DNA of 64,000 nucleotides from CAYNJG01 sp965216885 (GTDB lineage: Bacteria > Planctomycetota > Planctomycetia > Pirellulales > Pirellulaceae): positions 3,100,001 through 3,164,000 of the forward strand of contig OZ244209.1 in NCBI GenBank assembly GCA_965216885.1. The letters run 5' to 3'. The position numbers and the translations under genes are program-made. Shown piece after piece: positions 52,526 to 60,622 of the stretch. The notes beneath the pieces were generated by a model. That model saw nothing but the letters and a program-made list of their open reading frames with translations, did no database searches and had not been told where the DNA came from. Position 1 is the stretch's first letter. Every line of letters begins with the position of its first letter.

Positions 52526-54268
52526 TTACGGAATGTATTCGGGACTATAGATGAAGCCTAGATACCCCGGGCCAATTCTATGAGCGTCGGTTTCGGTAGT
52601 GGGCGTTGGCGGTGACGGATCACGTGCCCACGAACCGGTTGCAGTCGTGAAAAACTGCCGCACGTGCCACGCATACTTCAACGACCCTTGGCTACCTTTG
52701 ACAGTGTTACCTATCGGATCGTTGCTCGCTCCGGCGCCAATTCCTATCCTCACGAACTCTTGAAAATTGGCCTGAAAGCTCAATGCGTCGTTGCCCAAAG
52801 ACAATTGCGAACCGATGTTCAGGCCGGGGATATCGGCGGAGGAAATTTTGCCGTATGAATTTGGCTCGTCGGCTTCATCGCTTGTCGATCCGTCATCATT
52901 GGGACGTTCCACTTGGTTCTCAAACGGGTCATCTGGTACACGCTCGGCCGGCGGCAATAGCCCATCCCCAATAGCCCCTTGACTTACGAACGATTCCCTA
53001 CGCCGCGTCACGTCGAAATGCACCAATGGCTCATTTTGAATGCCGCTGGGAAAGACTTGAAATTCCGTAACGATCGCCAAATGCGCCTGCCCGTTTGCAT
53101 GCTGCGGACGCAAGCCGGTTCCTTTGACTTCGATTGCGTTGATCATGTTTATAACGTTAGTGTCTAAATCATCAAAGCTGTTTATGACAGTCGTCACGTC
53201 CTGTGAACTATGCTCAACTTGGGAGAGTTGAGCCCATACGCCCGTTGCCCTAACGGTGTCGGCGGCTGCGCTATTGTAATCAACGGTGACCGATATACTT
53301 CGCATTGTCAGACTGGCAGAGTTTGCCTCAACCCAGAACGTTTTGTGAAGGTCATTGCCCCACTCAAAATCCTTAATCACTACGTAGTTTGCACAAAACC
53401 CCTTCTTCGAGTGAGTGCATATCGCGCCGTTACCCGAAACCGACAAGTTGGTATTTCCTCCAAAGAATGGCGTAGGCTTGCTCACAACGATTTTCATCAG
53501 ATCAACTTCATTACGGCCCTTTGGCGTTGCTTCTACCCAGTTGTCAGCAATGTCGGGTGGGGACATCTGTCCATTGTGAGACGTGGAATCACCGTCAGTG
53601 TCGTTTAAGTTTGCAACTGTGAATGCCCCTTTCCAGTACTCGTCAGCTTCCGATACGGCCGATCCTGTTTGCCCATGGTAGATGGTGATATTGACGGTTG
53701 AGGCACTTCCACTTCCAGATTGGGAGCCAGCTTCCTGGCCACCACCATTGCCGAGGTCTTTCGAGTCTTCAAGCGGAAGCGGTTCTTCGCTGTTCGGGTC
53801 CCCATCCGAAATAACTCCCACGCCTTCGCCAGCGGAAACCGTCTCCATCTCTTCCGCAGTCGCATCTTCAACTTCCCGTATGGATGAAGCCAACAGATCG
53901 ACATCTCGTGGAGTCATTACACCGTCATTGTTGATGTCCAAGAGGGTATTCGGATCGCAAAAAAGTACTTGTTCGATAATCGCAGCAACATCGCTCTCGT
54001 GTACCGTGCCATCGCCGTCCACATCTAACCTGACCTTTTCCGCTGCATATAATCTTGGAGCCGATTCATCCTGAGATGTCGTATCTAAGGTTTCGTCTTT
54101 GTCACTAACTACCGTGGAATCTGAAACGCGGATTTCACCACGAAGGGCTTTAGTAACCAACAAGGCATCGAACATAGTCAACGCCCCATCTTGATCAACA
54201 TCCAATGCACCTGCAGCCAACATAGCGCGGTCTTCAAGCAGTTCAGTGACCAGTCTTCGTTTCGTCAT
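52526..54268 (-). CDS. Exported LEPR-XLL/EF-hand repeat protein
   Basis: The 580-residue protein, starting MTKRRLVTELLEDRAML at 54268 with an AGGTTAG site, opens with a LEPR-XLL-like motif. Dockerin-like EF-hand loops follow: DVDQDGALTMFDALLVTKAL, DVDGDGTVHESDVAAII and DINNDGVMTPRDVDLLASS (residues about 18-125). Then comes an acidic linker and a large C-terminal beta-rich domain of unknown function with DTDGDSTSHN. The Ca2+-binding loops sit at the N-terminus rather than the usual C-terminus. It leads the operon with the glycosyltransferase-like and sulfotransferase-like genes. Confidence 0.8.
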   Translation of the reverse strand: MTKRRLVTELLEDRAMLAAGALDVDQDGALTMFDALLVTKALRGEIRVSDSTVVSDKDETLDTTSQDESAPRLYAAEKVRLDVDGDGTVHESDVAAIIEQVLFCDPNTLLDINNDGVMTPRDVDLLASSIREVEDATAEEMETVSAGEGVGVISDGDPNSEEPLPLEDSKDLGNGGGQEAGSQSGSGSASTVNITIYHGQTGSAVSEADEYWKGAFTVANLNDTDGDSTSHNGQMSPPDIADNWVEATPKGRNEVDLMKIVVSKPTPFFGGNTNLSVSGNGAICTHSKKGFCANYVVIKDFEWGNDLHKTFWVEANSASLTMRSISVTVDYNSAAADTVRATGVWAQLSQVEHSSQDVTTVINSFDDLDTNVINMINAIEVKGTGLRPQHANGQAHLAIVTEFQVFPSGIQNEPLVHFDVTRRRESFVSQGAIGDGLLPPAERVPDDPFENQVERPNDDGSTSDEADEPNSYGKISSADIPGLNIGSQLSLGNDALSFQANFQEFVRIGIGAGASNDPIGNTVKGSQGSLKYAWHVRQFFTTATGSWARDPSPPTPTTETDAHRIGPGYLGFIYSPEYIP

Positions 54269-54539
54269 GGTGCTAACCTTTAAAGGGCGATAAGTGACAG
54301 TCGGGTTGCATCGTACTGCATTCACTAGGTCAACATCAACAAATTGGTGGCTTTGGTTGTCGTCCACGCGGAATCACATTAAACGCGGTTTCTTCTGGCG
54401 CCGTTTGCCTCTACCTGGTGTAGGACATAGTCTTAACTGGGGCCCGTGCTCTATTGATTGTGTGCGTAATCAACATTGGCGCATGCCCGTACAGAGAAGA
54501 AACTGGTGCCAACGTTCCTATCCAGCCGAGGGCTTAGTC

Positions 54540-55304
54540 ATGCGGATGTATTGTGCGGTAGCGTTCATCGTATCGATGGCTGCAACGTGCTGCGGAGAAG
54601 CATTTCCAAAACAATGCGAATTGGAAGGTTACTTCTTTACGGATCGATGGGGGCAGGATGTTTTCGGCAGTTGCTTCGTTGAACCGTTTCCCGCTCGATC
54701 ACTCGAAACGCACATCAAAGACTGGGTGCCGTTGAAACTCAGCGTGGGCGAGACGTTTCAAGTCACAACGTTACACACCCCAACGATTCGCGCCGTCCGC
54801 AAGGCAAAACTCTTGCCGTCGCAGCTTGGCTTACGGCTATCACTACAAGAGTCTCAAATTCAGTTGGGGTCCACAACAAAGCTAAACATTGAAATCACAA
54901 ATCACACCGACAGCCAATTGTTGATCCGGGAAGATGACCTCCAACTACTTATCACCGTAAGAAAGCCCGGAACACCGAAAATCCCAAGAACGCTCGACGG
55001 TATCGCGAGGACGGGTTCCATGAGGTTCAGTCCAAACCGGAACACAAGAACTCGGAAGACATTTGCCTTACGAGTCGTTCCTTCCTCCGCCATAATTTCT
55101 GTGGCGAACGGAACTCCAACGATGGAAGCTGCCAATCCATCAGCTCGTCAGACCCTTGATGCAAACGGCACGTCGAAATTTGCTTATGAGATTGGCGATG
55201 GATGGTTTGCAAACGAGTACGAGCTACAGCTGCAAAAGCGGGTTCCGGTCAAGAGTGGGCCCAGCGTTCTTTCACCGCCAATACCGTTCGATGTACAGAA
55301 GTAG
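54540..55304 (+). CDS. Exported hypothetical protein
   Basis: The 254-residue protein starts MRMYCAVAFIVSMAATCCG at 54540, a short signal peptide that may be a lipobox-like (ATCC) anchor. The mature domain has KLSVGETFQVTTLHTP and a fibronectin-like LGLRLSLQESQIQLG..TTKLNIEITNHTDSQLLIREDD region, suggesting an immunoglobulin-like beta fold. It diverges from the LEPR-XLL gene at 54268. Longer in-frame starts lack support. Confidence 0.6.
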   Translation: MRMYCAVAFIVSMAATCCGEAFPKQCELEGYFFTDRWGQDVFGSCFVEPFPARSLETHIKDWVPLKLSVGETFQVTTLHTPTIRAVRKAKLLPSQLGLRLSLQESQIQLGSTTKLNIEITNHTDSQLLIREDDLQLLITVRKPGTPKIPRTLDGIARTGSMRFSPNRNTRTRKTFALRVVPSSAIISVANGTPTMEAANPSARQTLDANGTSKFAYEIGDGWFANEYELQLQKRVPVKSGPSVLSPPIPFDVQK

Positions 55305-55374
55305 CCGAACAGGCGAACCAGTGTGGAACACAGCTTAGTCGCACATAGGCCAGCTTATCTGACTATGCGTGATG

Positions 55375-55557
55375 CTAATGCCGCCAACTGCTGCAGGTAC
55401 TTTGGGGCACCGCCTCTGCAAATCGTTCGTTAGACGCGACCTCTCGAGGTCGACTTTCTGGTTCAACATTCGACATCGCAGCAGACGGCGTATGGAGGTA
55501 CTTCGGAAGTAGCTCTGCGAGCAGTTCGCCAATCGAGCGTGGTTCATTCGGAGTCAT
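55375..55557 (-). CDS. Possible small hypothetical protein
   Basis: With the start at 55557, preceded by AGGGG seven bases upstream, this frame encodes 60 residues beginning MTPNEPRSIGELLAELLPKYL. No family is recognised; it may be a fragment. Confidence 0.3.
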   Translation of the reverse strand: MTPNEPRSIGELLAELLPKYLHTPSAAMSNVEPESRPREVASNERFAEAVPQSTCSSWRH

Positions 55558-55800
55558 GTCGTCCCCTGAATTCGAGCAAGTCGTTTGCTCAAATCCTAGA
55601 TTAGGACAGGACACGTTTGGTCGTCATTTGACCGGACGATACTCTCATGTCGACAAAACTGCCGACAGATGAGCGTCTCTAGGCGTCACAAGATACACTA
55701 TGACGACAAACTCTAGCGCGCTATCTTGGATGCACGATCCAAAACGGGGAGTTACTGTGTGTGTTCACCCGGAGCAATTGAGCGTGAATGATTCAAAGCA

Positions 55801-56007
55801 AGAGCGAGGTGGTCGGCGACGCTGGTCGAGGCGGGTCTTGAGTTGTCGTAGGTCGACCGAGCTGGGGGAACCTCTCGTCGGAAGAAAAAGAAGAAGGTCT
55901 TCCGCGAGAAATACTCTTGCCCAAAGTGCGGCGTGAATGCTTGGGCCAAGCCTGGGGTGAGGTTGGTTTGTGATGTGTGCGGAAAGAGTCTTGCTGTCTG
56001 CAGATGA
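55801..56007 (+). pseudogene. Decayed SprT-like/zinc-ribbon C-terminus
   Basis: A frame ending at 56007 encodes KKKKVFREKYSCPKCG then AKPGVRLVCDVCGKSL, a CxxC...CxxC zinc ribbon like the C-terminus of the SprT-like protein at 41169 (YECSCEPP...KPELRLKCLDCGKTL). An in-frame stop (TAG at 55849) interrupts the upstream part. It is the tail of a second, broken copy, and repeat C lies 75 bases downstream. Confidence 0.5.
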
Positions 56008-56081
56008 GTTATGATTCAACGTTACCTGACACGGCTTCTTCTGGTTCAATGGGCGGAGGGCTGAATCCACGAGATGTACTC

Positions 56082-56121
56082 GGCCCAGAACTGGCGAAGC
56101 TGTCATGCGGTGCCATCTGTG
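56082..56121 (+). repeat. Dispersed repeat copy C
   Basis: GGCCCAGAACTGGCGAAGCTG matches copies A and B exactly over 21 bases, followed by diverged sequence and a second match GCCATCTGTG shared with copy A. It lies 75 bases after the SprT-like remnant. Confidence 0.7.
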
Positions 56122-56169
56122 GCCTACCAGTTCTGCCTCATCAGTTAGAACCGGTTCAGTTCGGAATGT

Positions 56170-59049
56170 CTAGAGCTGGTTTTCTGCCACTATTGGAGAG
56201 TTTGACACTTGCTCCTTGAGATACTCCAGGTCCTTGGCCCGTGAAGTCGGTATTCTGTTCTGGAGGGACTTCCACAGCTGCCACGCTCTTCCGTAATCGA
56301 CTTTCACTGCCTCGGGCTCACGCGATTCTTCGCTCACTCTGGCCCGAATCAGATACGCCTCCCCCATATCGATTTGGTAATCCTTTGTCTCCGGATGGTC
56401 TTTGAAGAAAGTCTCGAATAGCTCGATGGCTTCAGAACTCGTCGCCGCGGCGTCAGCCGACCGTTCCACTGCTTCCTCGAGTCGTGCCAGGTCCTTTAGC
56501 GTGATTGCCAGGTATTGGCTGTACTGGGGATGTTCTCGTAGCCTCTCAATGGCTTGCCGAAGATTCTTTTCAGCCAGCTTCATCTGAACATCCTCGTAGA
56601 GCGCATTCCCCAGGTTTGCCGTTGCTATGGCGGCTGTTACGGCGTAGCCGATGTTTCCTGGAGATAGACCGAAGAGCTCTTCGAGCACATCGCGACTTTG
56701 AGTGAGGCTCACAATCGCGTCGGGGAGCATCCCGGCTTCTTGTTGGCAGTTACCCAAATTGCCGTACGCCTTCGCAACGTACCATTTGTATGCTTGAGTC
56801 TCTGGGTTGTCTTGCTGGAGGCGTAGACGAATCTCAAGTGCCCGGCAGTAATGCTGAAGTGCCGTCGAATACTCCTTATCCTCTTTGGCGAGGATTCCAG
56901 AATTGGCAAGACTTGCTGCAAGTTCGCGAGCATACTCCGTTACTTGAGGATGCGACTCTGCGAGCGCCGAACGCAACTCGAGAGCTTCTTTGTAATTGCC
57001 TCTTGCTTCCGCACGGTTCCCAAGACTCTTGTTGGTAAGACCGAGATTATCGAGAGCGGTGGCGAGGCGCTGGACGTACCCCTCCTCGTCAGGGTGCTGC
57101 GTGTGCAAATCACGAAAAACTTCTGTCGCCTTCTTTCGACTCGCGGCTGCCCGCCCCAACTGATGCATCTCACTACGGACATTTCCGATATTGACATGAC
57201 TCGCCGCTACGTCAGCTACCGAATCAGACTCATTCGGCGCGAGAAGCTGAACGCGTTCTCGTGTCTTGAGCGCTTTGCCGTGGGCGAGGAGCGCCGATTC
57301 AAACCGTTGGTGCTTCTTGTGCAGCGATCCGAGACTGTTTTGCGTTTCAGCAAGATCGCGAAGTGCCTCTACATTGCTTTCGTCGGTCGCGAGCACACGC
57401 CCCAGGGCCGCGCTGGCTCGTTCGTAACAGCTCGCCGATTCCTCGTACTTCCCGCCCTCGTCGAGGACATTGCCCAAACCATGAAGAGATGTTGCGTGCT
57501 GCCTCAATAGCGAATCGTTGGAGGGGTCGTGGGCAGCCAATGCGGCCAACAACGCTTCGCACCGCCGATAGGCCTCCCGCGCCTGATCCATGGATGCGAA
57601 ATCGTATTGAATCGCAGCCATACGCAGCAGGGTGGAGGCGAGCTGCTCTTCGAATTCCGGTTTCCCTTGATAACGTTCTCCAAAGTCTTCGTAAAAGGCA
57701 AGTGGCCGCTCGAAGATTCGTCGCCTCAGGCTTCTCATTTGCTCGGTGGCCAGTTCAGGCTCGTCAAGCAGCAAGTCGACAAACTCGTTGTATTCCGAAG
57801 CAGTGTGTTTGAAGGTTTGGAAGTGAGCCCGTTGACGCAGCCACGATTGAATGGCAAATCCAGTCGTAGCGCTAATGCCGACGGCGAGACTCAAGACCAC
57901 AGCCAACACTACGGGATGGCGCTTTGAGAACTTCCTCAATCGGTAAAGTACCGTAGGTGGACGGGCGCTGATCGTCTCGTTGCCAAGATGGCGTCTGAGA
58001 TCGGCAGCGAGTGCCGATACCGAACTGTACCGATCCGCAGGCTCGGCCTCAATCGCTTTGTTCACAACCCAGTCAATATCGCCACAGACCCTGGCGATGT
58101 GATCCCGTGGATTGGTGCTACGGTCGGCAGCTAGGTCCTCCGCCCGATCTAGGCGGAGCTTACTCAGTCGTGCGCTAGGAATCAGGCACGGCTCCTCATG
58201 CAGGACTCTTGAAACCTCCTTGATAGACAGCTTTCCGAGCTCTCTTGGCTTTTCTCCCACGACCAGCTCATACAACACCGCTCCAAGGGAAAAGACATCT
58301 GTCCGGCAATCGAGCTGGCCCATTCCGTCGGCCTGCTCTGGACTCATGTATGCCGGAGTTCCGAGGACTTGCCACGTCAACGTATGAATCGGATTCTCTG
58401 TCAGGCTTACATCGGATGATTTGGCGATGCCAAAATCGATGATGGTTGCGTGAACACCATTTTCGGTTTTTTGCACCATTACATTGCCGGGCTTAATGTC
58501 GCGGTGCCAGACACCGTGTTGGTGAACAAATGCAATCCCATCACAAACCTGCAAGAACAGCTCGATTCGCTCTTCGATGGTGAGCTGGTAGTGGTCGCAA
58601 AAAGACAGCAGGGTATCGCCTTCGACGTACTGCATCGAATAGTACCGTCGACCGTCTGGAAGCTCACCGGATTCAAACGGTGTTGCTATGTGCGGGTGAG
58701 GGCCCATACGTGCCAACGCTCTGGCTTCCTGGTCAAACCGCGGAAGCAGATCTCCATCGAGCATCGCTTGGCGGCGAAGCACCTTCAGCGCTACTTCCCG
58801 GTGCAGCCCATCTGTTTCCACGGCATGATAGACCGTTCCCATTCCCCCTTGACCCAGTCGCTTGCGAATCTCGAAGCGACCTAGCTGTTCTGGACTGGTC
58901 AAGTAGGCGAGTTCATCCGCGATCTCTTTTTTTATGTCCGGAAAGGCGTCCTCGTACTCTTGCTGCGTCTTTTTTCGCCCTGACTTACAATCGGATTCGT
59001 AGGTTTGCAAGAACTCCAGAAGAGCGATGTTGTGGACTGTCTCTGACAC
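56170..59049 (-). CDS. Ser/Thr protein kinase with C-terminal TPR repeats
   Basis: The 959-residue protein has a short N-terminal helical region, a Hanks kinase domain at about 57-330 (GQGGMGTVYHAVE, VALKVLRRQ, HRDIKPGNVMV, DFGIAKSS, GTPAYMSPEQA), one membrane segment near 375-400 (VVLAVVLSLAVGISATTGF), and then about ten TPR-like repeats to the end. The TPR region is outside the cytosol if the kinase is inside, acting as a sensor or scaffold. It is an RD kinase (HRD) with all catalytic residues. Its start lies only 26 bases from the start of the divergent ECF sigma gene, the classic planctomycete kinase/ECF pair. Confidence 0.95.
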   Translation of the reverse strand: MSETVHNIALLEFLQTYESDCKSGRKKTQQEYEDAFPDIKKEIADELAYLTSPEQLGRFEIRKRLGQGGMGTVYHAVETDGLHREVALKVLRRQAMLDGDLLPRFDQEARALARMGPHPHIATPFESGELPDGRRYYSMQYVEGDTLLSFCDHYQLTIEERIELFLQVCDGIAFVHQHGVWHRDIKPGNVMVQKTENGVHATIIDFGIAKSSDVSLTENPIHTLTWQVLGTPAYMSPEQADGMGQLDCRTDVFSLGAVLYELVVGEKPRELGKLSIKEVSRVLHEEPCLIPSARLSKLRLDRAEDLAADRSTNPRDHIARVCGDIDWVVNKAIEAEPADRYSSVSALAADLRRHLGNETISARPPTVLYRLRKFSKRHPVVLAVVLSLAVGISATTGFAIQSWLRQRAHFQTFKHTASEYNEFVDLLLDEPELATEQMRSLRRRIFERPLAFYEDFGERYQGKPEFEEQLASTLLRMAAIQYDFASMDQAREAYRRCEALLAALAAHDPSNDSLLRQHATSLHGLGNVLDEGGKYEESASCYERASAALGRVLATDESNVEALRDLAETQNSLGSLHKKHQRFESALLAHGKALKTRERVQLLAPNESDSVADVAASHVNIGNVRSEMHQLGRAAASRKKATEVFRDLHTQHPDEEGYVQRLATALDNLGLTNKSLGNRAEARGNYKEALELRSALAESHPQVTEYARELAASLANSGILAKEDKEYSTALQHYCRALEIRLRLQQDNPETQAYKWYVAKAYGNLGNCQQEAGMLPDAIVSLTQSRDVLEELFGLSPGNIGYAVTAAIATANLGNALYEDVQMKLAEKNLRQAIERLREHPQYSQYLAITLKDLARLEEAVERSADAAATSSEAIELFETFFKDHPETKDYQIDMGEAYLIRARVSEESREPEAVKVDYGRAWQLWKSLQNRIPTSRAKDLEYLKEQVSNSPIVAENQL

Positions 59050-59075
59050 CTTTTCTCCCTATTTTCGAGCGCCAA

Positions 59076-59672
59076 ATGCCAAGCAGCTTCGAAGAAAAAA
59101 CTACTATCCACGTCCGGCAGGTTAAAAATTCGCGGGATGAAGAGAGCTTCGAATGGCTCGTTAGACGCTTCAGCCCTGTGCTGAAGGTTAGCGGGCGGGC
59201 GATGAATGTACAACGATCCGACCTGGATGACATCATGCAGGAAACGTGGGTGGTCTGCTATCAAAAGATAGAATCGCTGACTCCATACAACGGGCGAATC
59301 ACGCCCGTCTTTGTCAAGTTCCTGACCTCCACGTTTCGCTTCAAAGTCATAGAAGCCGTCCGGAAATCAATTCGAGATGGGAATGCAGAAGACGCATCCG
59401 AACGACTGGGAGGCATCGATGCCAACACAACGGCTGCAATTAACCGTGCAATTCGCAGTGAGCAAGCAGATGCATTAAACGCCGCCATCGACGAGCTCTC
59501 ACCCGATGACGCCAAATTGATACAGTTGCGTGCCTTCGAATTCATGACATTCGCCCAAGTCAGCGAACGGCTTGGCATTCCCCTGCAGACAGCGGCTTCT
59601 CGCTACAAAACGCTGCTAGCATCGCTCCGGAAGCTGCTACCGAATTCAATTTTTGATGAGTTGGAAGGTTAG
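59076..59672 (+). CDS. ECF-type sigma factor
   Basis: The 198-residue protein, starting at 59076, has region 2 (LDDIMQETWVVCYQKIESL, near residues 49-67) and region 4 (LNAAIDELSPDDAKLIQLRAFEFMTFAQVSERLGIPLQTAASRYK, near 140-185). It is divergent from the Ser/Thr kinase gene with start codons 26 bases apart, so promoter elements must overlap coding sequence. In planctomycetes such sigma factors are controlled by the partner kinase; that link is inferred. No anti-sigma gene is next to it. Confidence 0.92.
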   Translation: MPSSFEEKTTIHVRQVKNSRDEESFEWLVRRFSPVLKVSGRAMNVQRSDLDDIMQETWVVCYQKIESLTPYNGRITPVFVKFLTSTFRFKVIEAVRKSIRDGNAEDASERLGGIDANTTAAINRAIRSEQADALNAAIDELSPDDAKLIQLRAFEFMTFAQVSERLGIPLQTAASRYKTLLASLRKLLPNSIFDELEG

Positions 59673-59824
59673 TTTCGAAAACTCAGAATTATCTGCGATT
59701 TGTTTCATAAAACCCTCTTGCGAAGTGCATTGCAGAGTAAGGGCACGGAGAACCGCCCACAGTTGCTGAACCATGGCGGCAACTGACCTACACGCAAGGA
59801 TTGCACTTCATCCAGGAGAAGGCT

Positions 59825-60115
59825 ATGCCATTTATCCTAAAGCACCGCAGCGAAATCAAATCAGTTGGCAACAACTGCGGTGAAAAGAAGGAAGCGATTG
59901 AAAACCGCTTCGACGTTGCCAAGTTCGGACCCTGCAACCATCCGACATCTGTTGACGCAGATGCGTATGCCCTGACAGTCCTGCTTCCGCAGGCGCTGCT
60001 CGAGGGAGCGGCGGTCAACATCGAAGTCGGGCACAAGACGGTGAAAAACAAGGTCGGCCCAATTTCGTACAACACCTACCTCTCGTATGCCGCGGGAGAT
60101 CAACTGACCGACTAA
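59825..60115 (+). CDS. Small hypothetical protein
   Basis: The 96-residue protein starts MPFILKHRSEIKSVGNNCG behind GGAGAAGG. It has no signal peptide. Two Cys in NNCG and GPCNHP could bind a metal or form a disulphide. The rest is beta-like, with DADAYALTVLLPQALLEG. A strong terminator follows at 60139-60170, so it is a separate transcript. No family is recognised. Confidence 0.65.
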   Translation: MPFILKHRSEIKSVGNNCGEKKEAIENRFDVAKFGPCNHPTSVDADAYALTVLLPQALLEGAAVNIEVGHKTVKNKVGPISYNTYLSYAAGDQLTD

Positions 60116-60138
60116 GGTCAGACTAAACGGTGAATCGA

Positions 60139-60170
60139 AGAGGCTGCCGCTCACGCGGTGGCCTCTTTCT
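60139..60170 (+). terminator. Intrinsic terminator after the 59825 gene
   Basis: AGAGGCTGCCGC pairs with GCGGTGGCCTCT (60139-60150 and 60155-60166, with two G-U pairs) around a TCAC loop, then TTCT. Confidence 0.7.
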
Positions 60171-60622
60171 ATGCGCGCCGTGTCTCGACTAGACCGGCCA
60201 GTCTCGAAGCATGCGTTCGGTTTCTTCTGCATGTGCGCTCTCATCCCGGACCATCTCTTCGAATTCAGCCGCCGTGCTTCTTGTAGTGCACGCAGGTGGA
60301 AATCAGTCGTAATACACAACTATCTCACACAGCTGTTGCTGAGTTCCTGAAGAGCGAACGTCCGATAACGGCACTGGTGTTCGGTTGGCTTCTGTTTCGG
60401 CCTAGGCAACGGCCCACGCCCGAATGCTCCTAGATGCCTCGGAGGTTATCGCCGAAGCGATCATAGGCACCTACGCGATTTCAGCTGAGCCGAGACTTGC
60501 GACCAGATTCTCTTAGGATTCACGCTAACGCGACATCGAATCCAGCAACCTCAGGTTTTTGCTTGTAGGATGGCTACTTGCTCTACGACAATGGTTGTTT
60601 GGCACGATGAGAGGGCATCGAA
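60171..60622. other. Gap before the LRR gene, with a possible gene remnant
   Basis: No intact gene is seen. On the minus strand about 60189-60285 encodes a helix-rich EFEEMVRDESAHAEETERML segment ending in a stop, like the end of a ferritin-like four-helix protein. It has no start and is probably a remnant. Confidence 0.35.

Larger units (their letters stand above)
55305..56169. other. Decayed region
   Basis: These 865 bases hold a possible 60-codon minus gene (55375-55557), the SprT-like remnant at 55801-56007 and dispersed repeat C. Nothing else is supported. Confidence 0.5.

Noticed and set aside
41082..56121. Dispersed repeats A-D as integron attC sites or a CRISPR array
   Set aside because: No R'/R'' core (GTTRRRY...RYYYAAC) pairing was found, spacing is irregular, and the recombinase lacks a visible IntI-specific motif.
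60599..60622. TGGCACGATGAGAGGGC upstream of the LRR gene as a sigma54 site
   Set aside because: No GC at the required -12 position; the GAGAGGG is simply the ribosome site.
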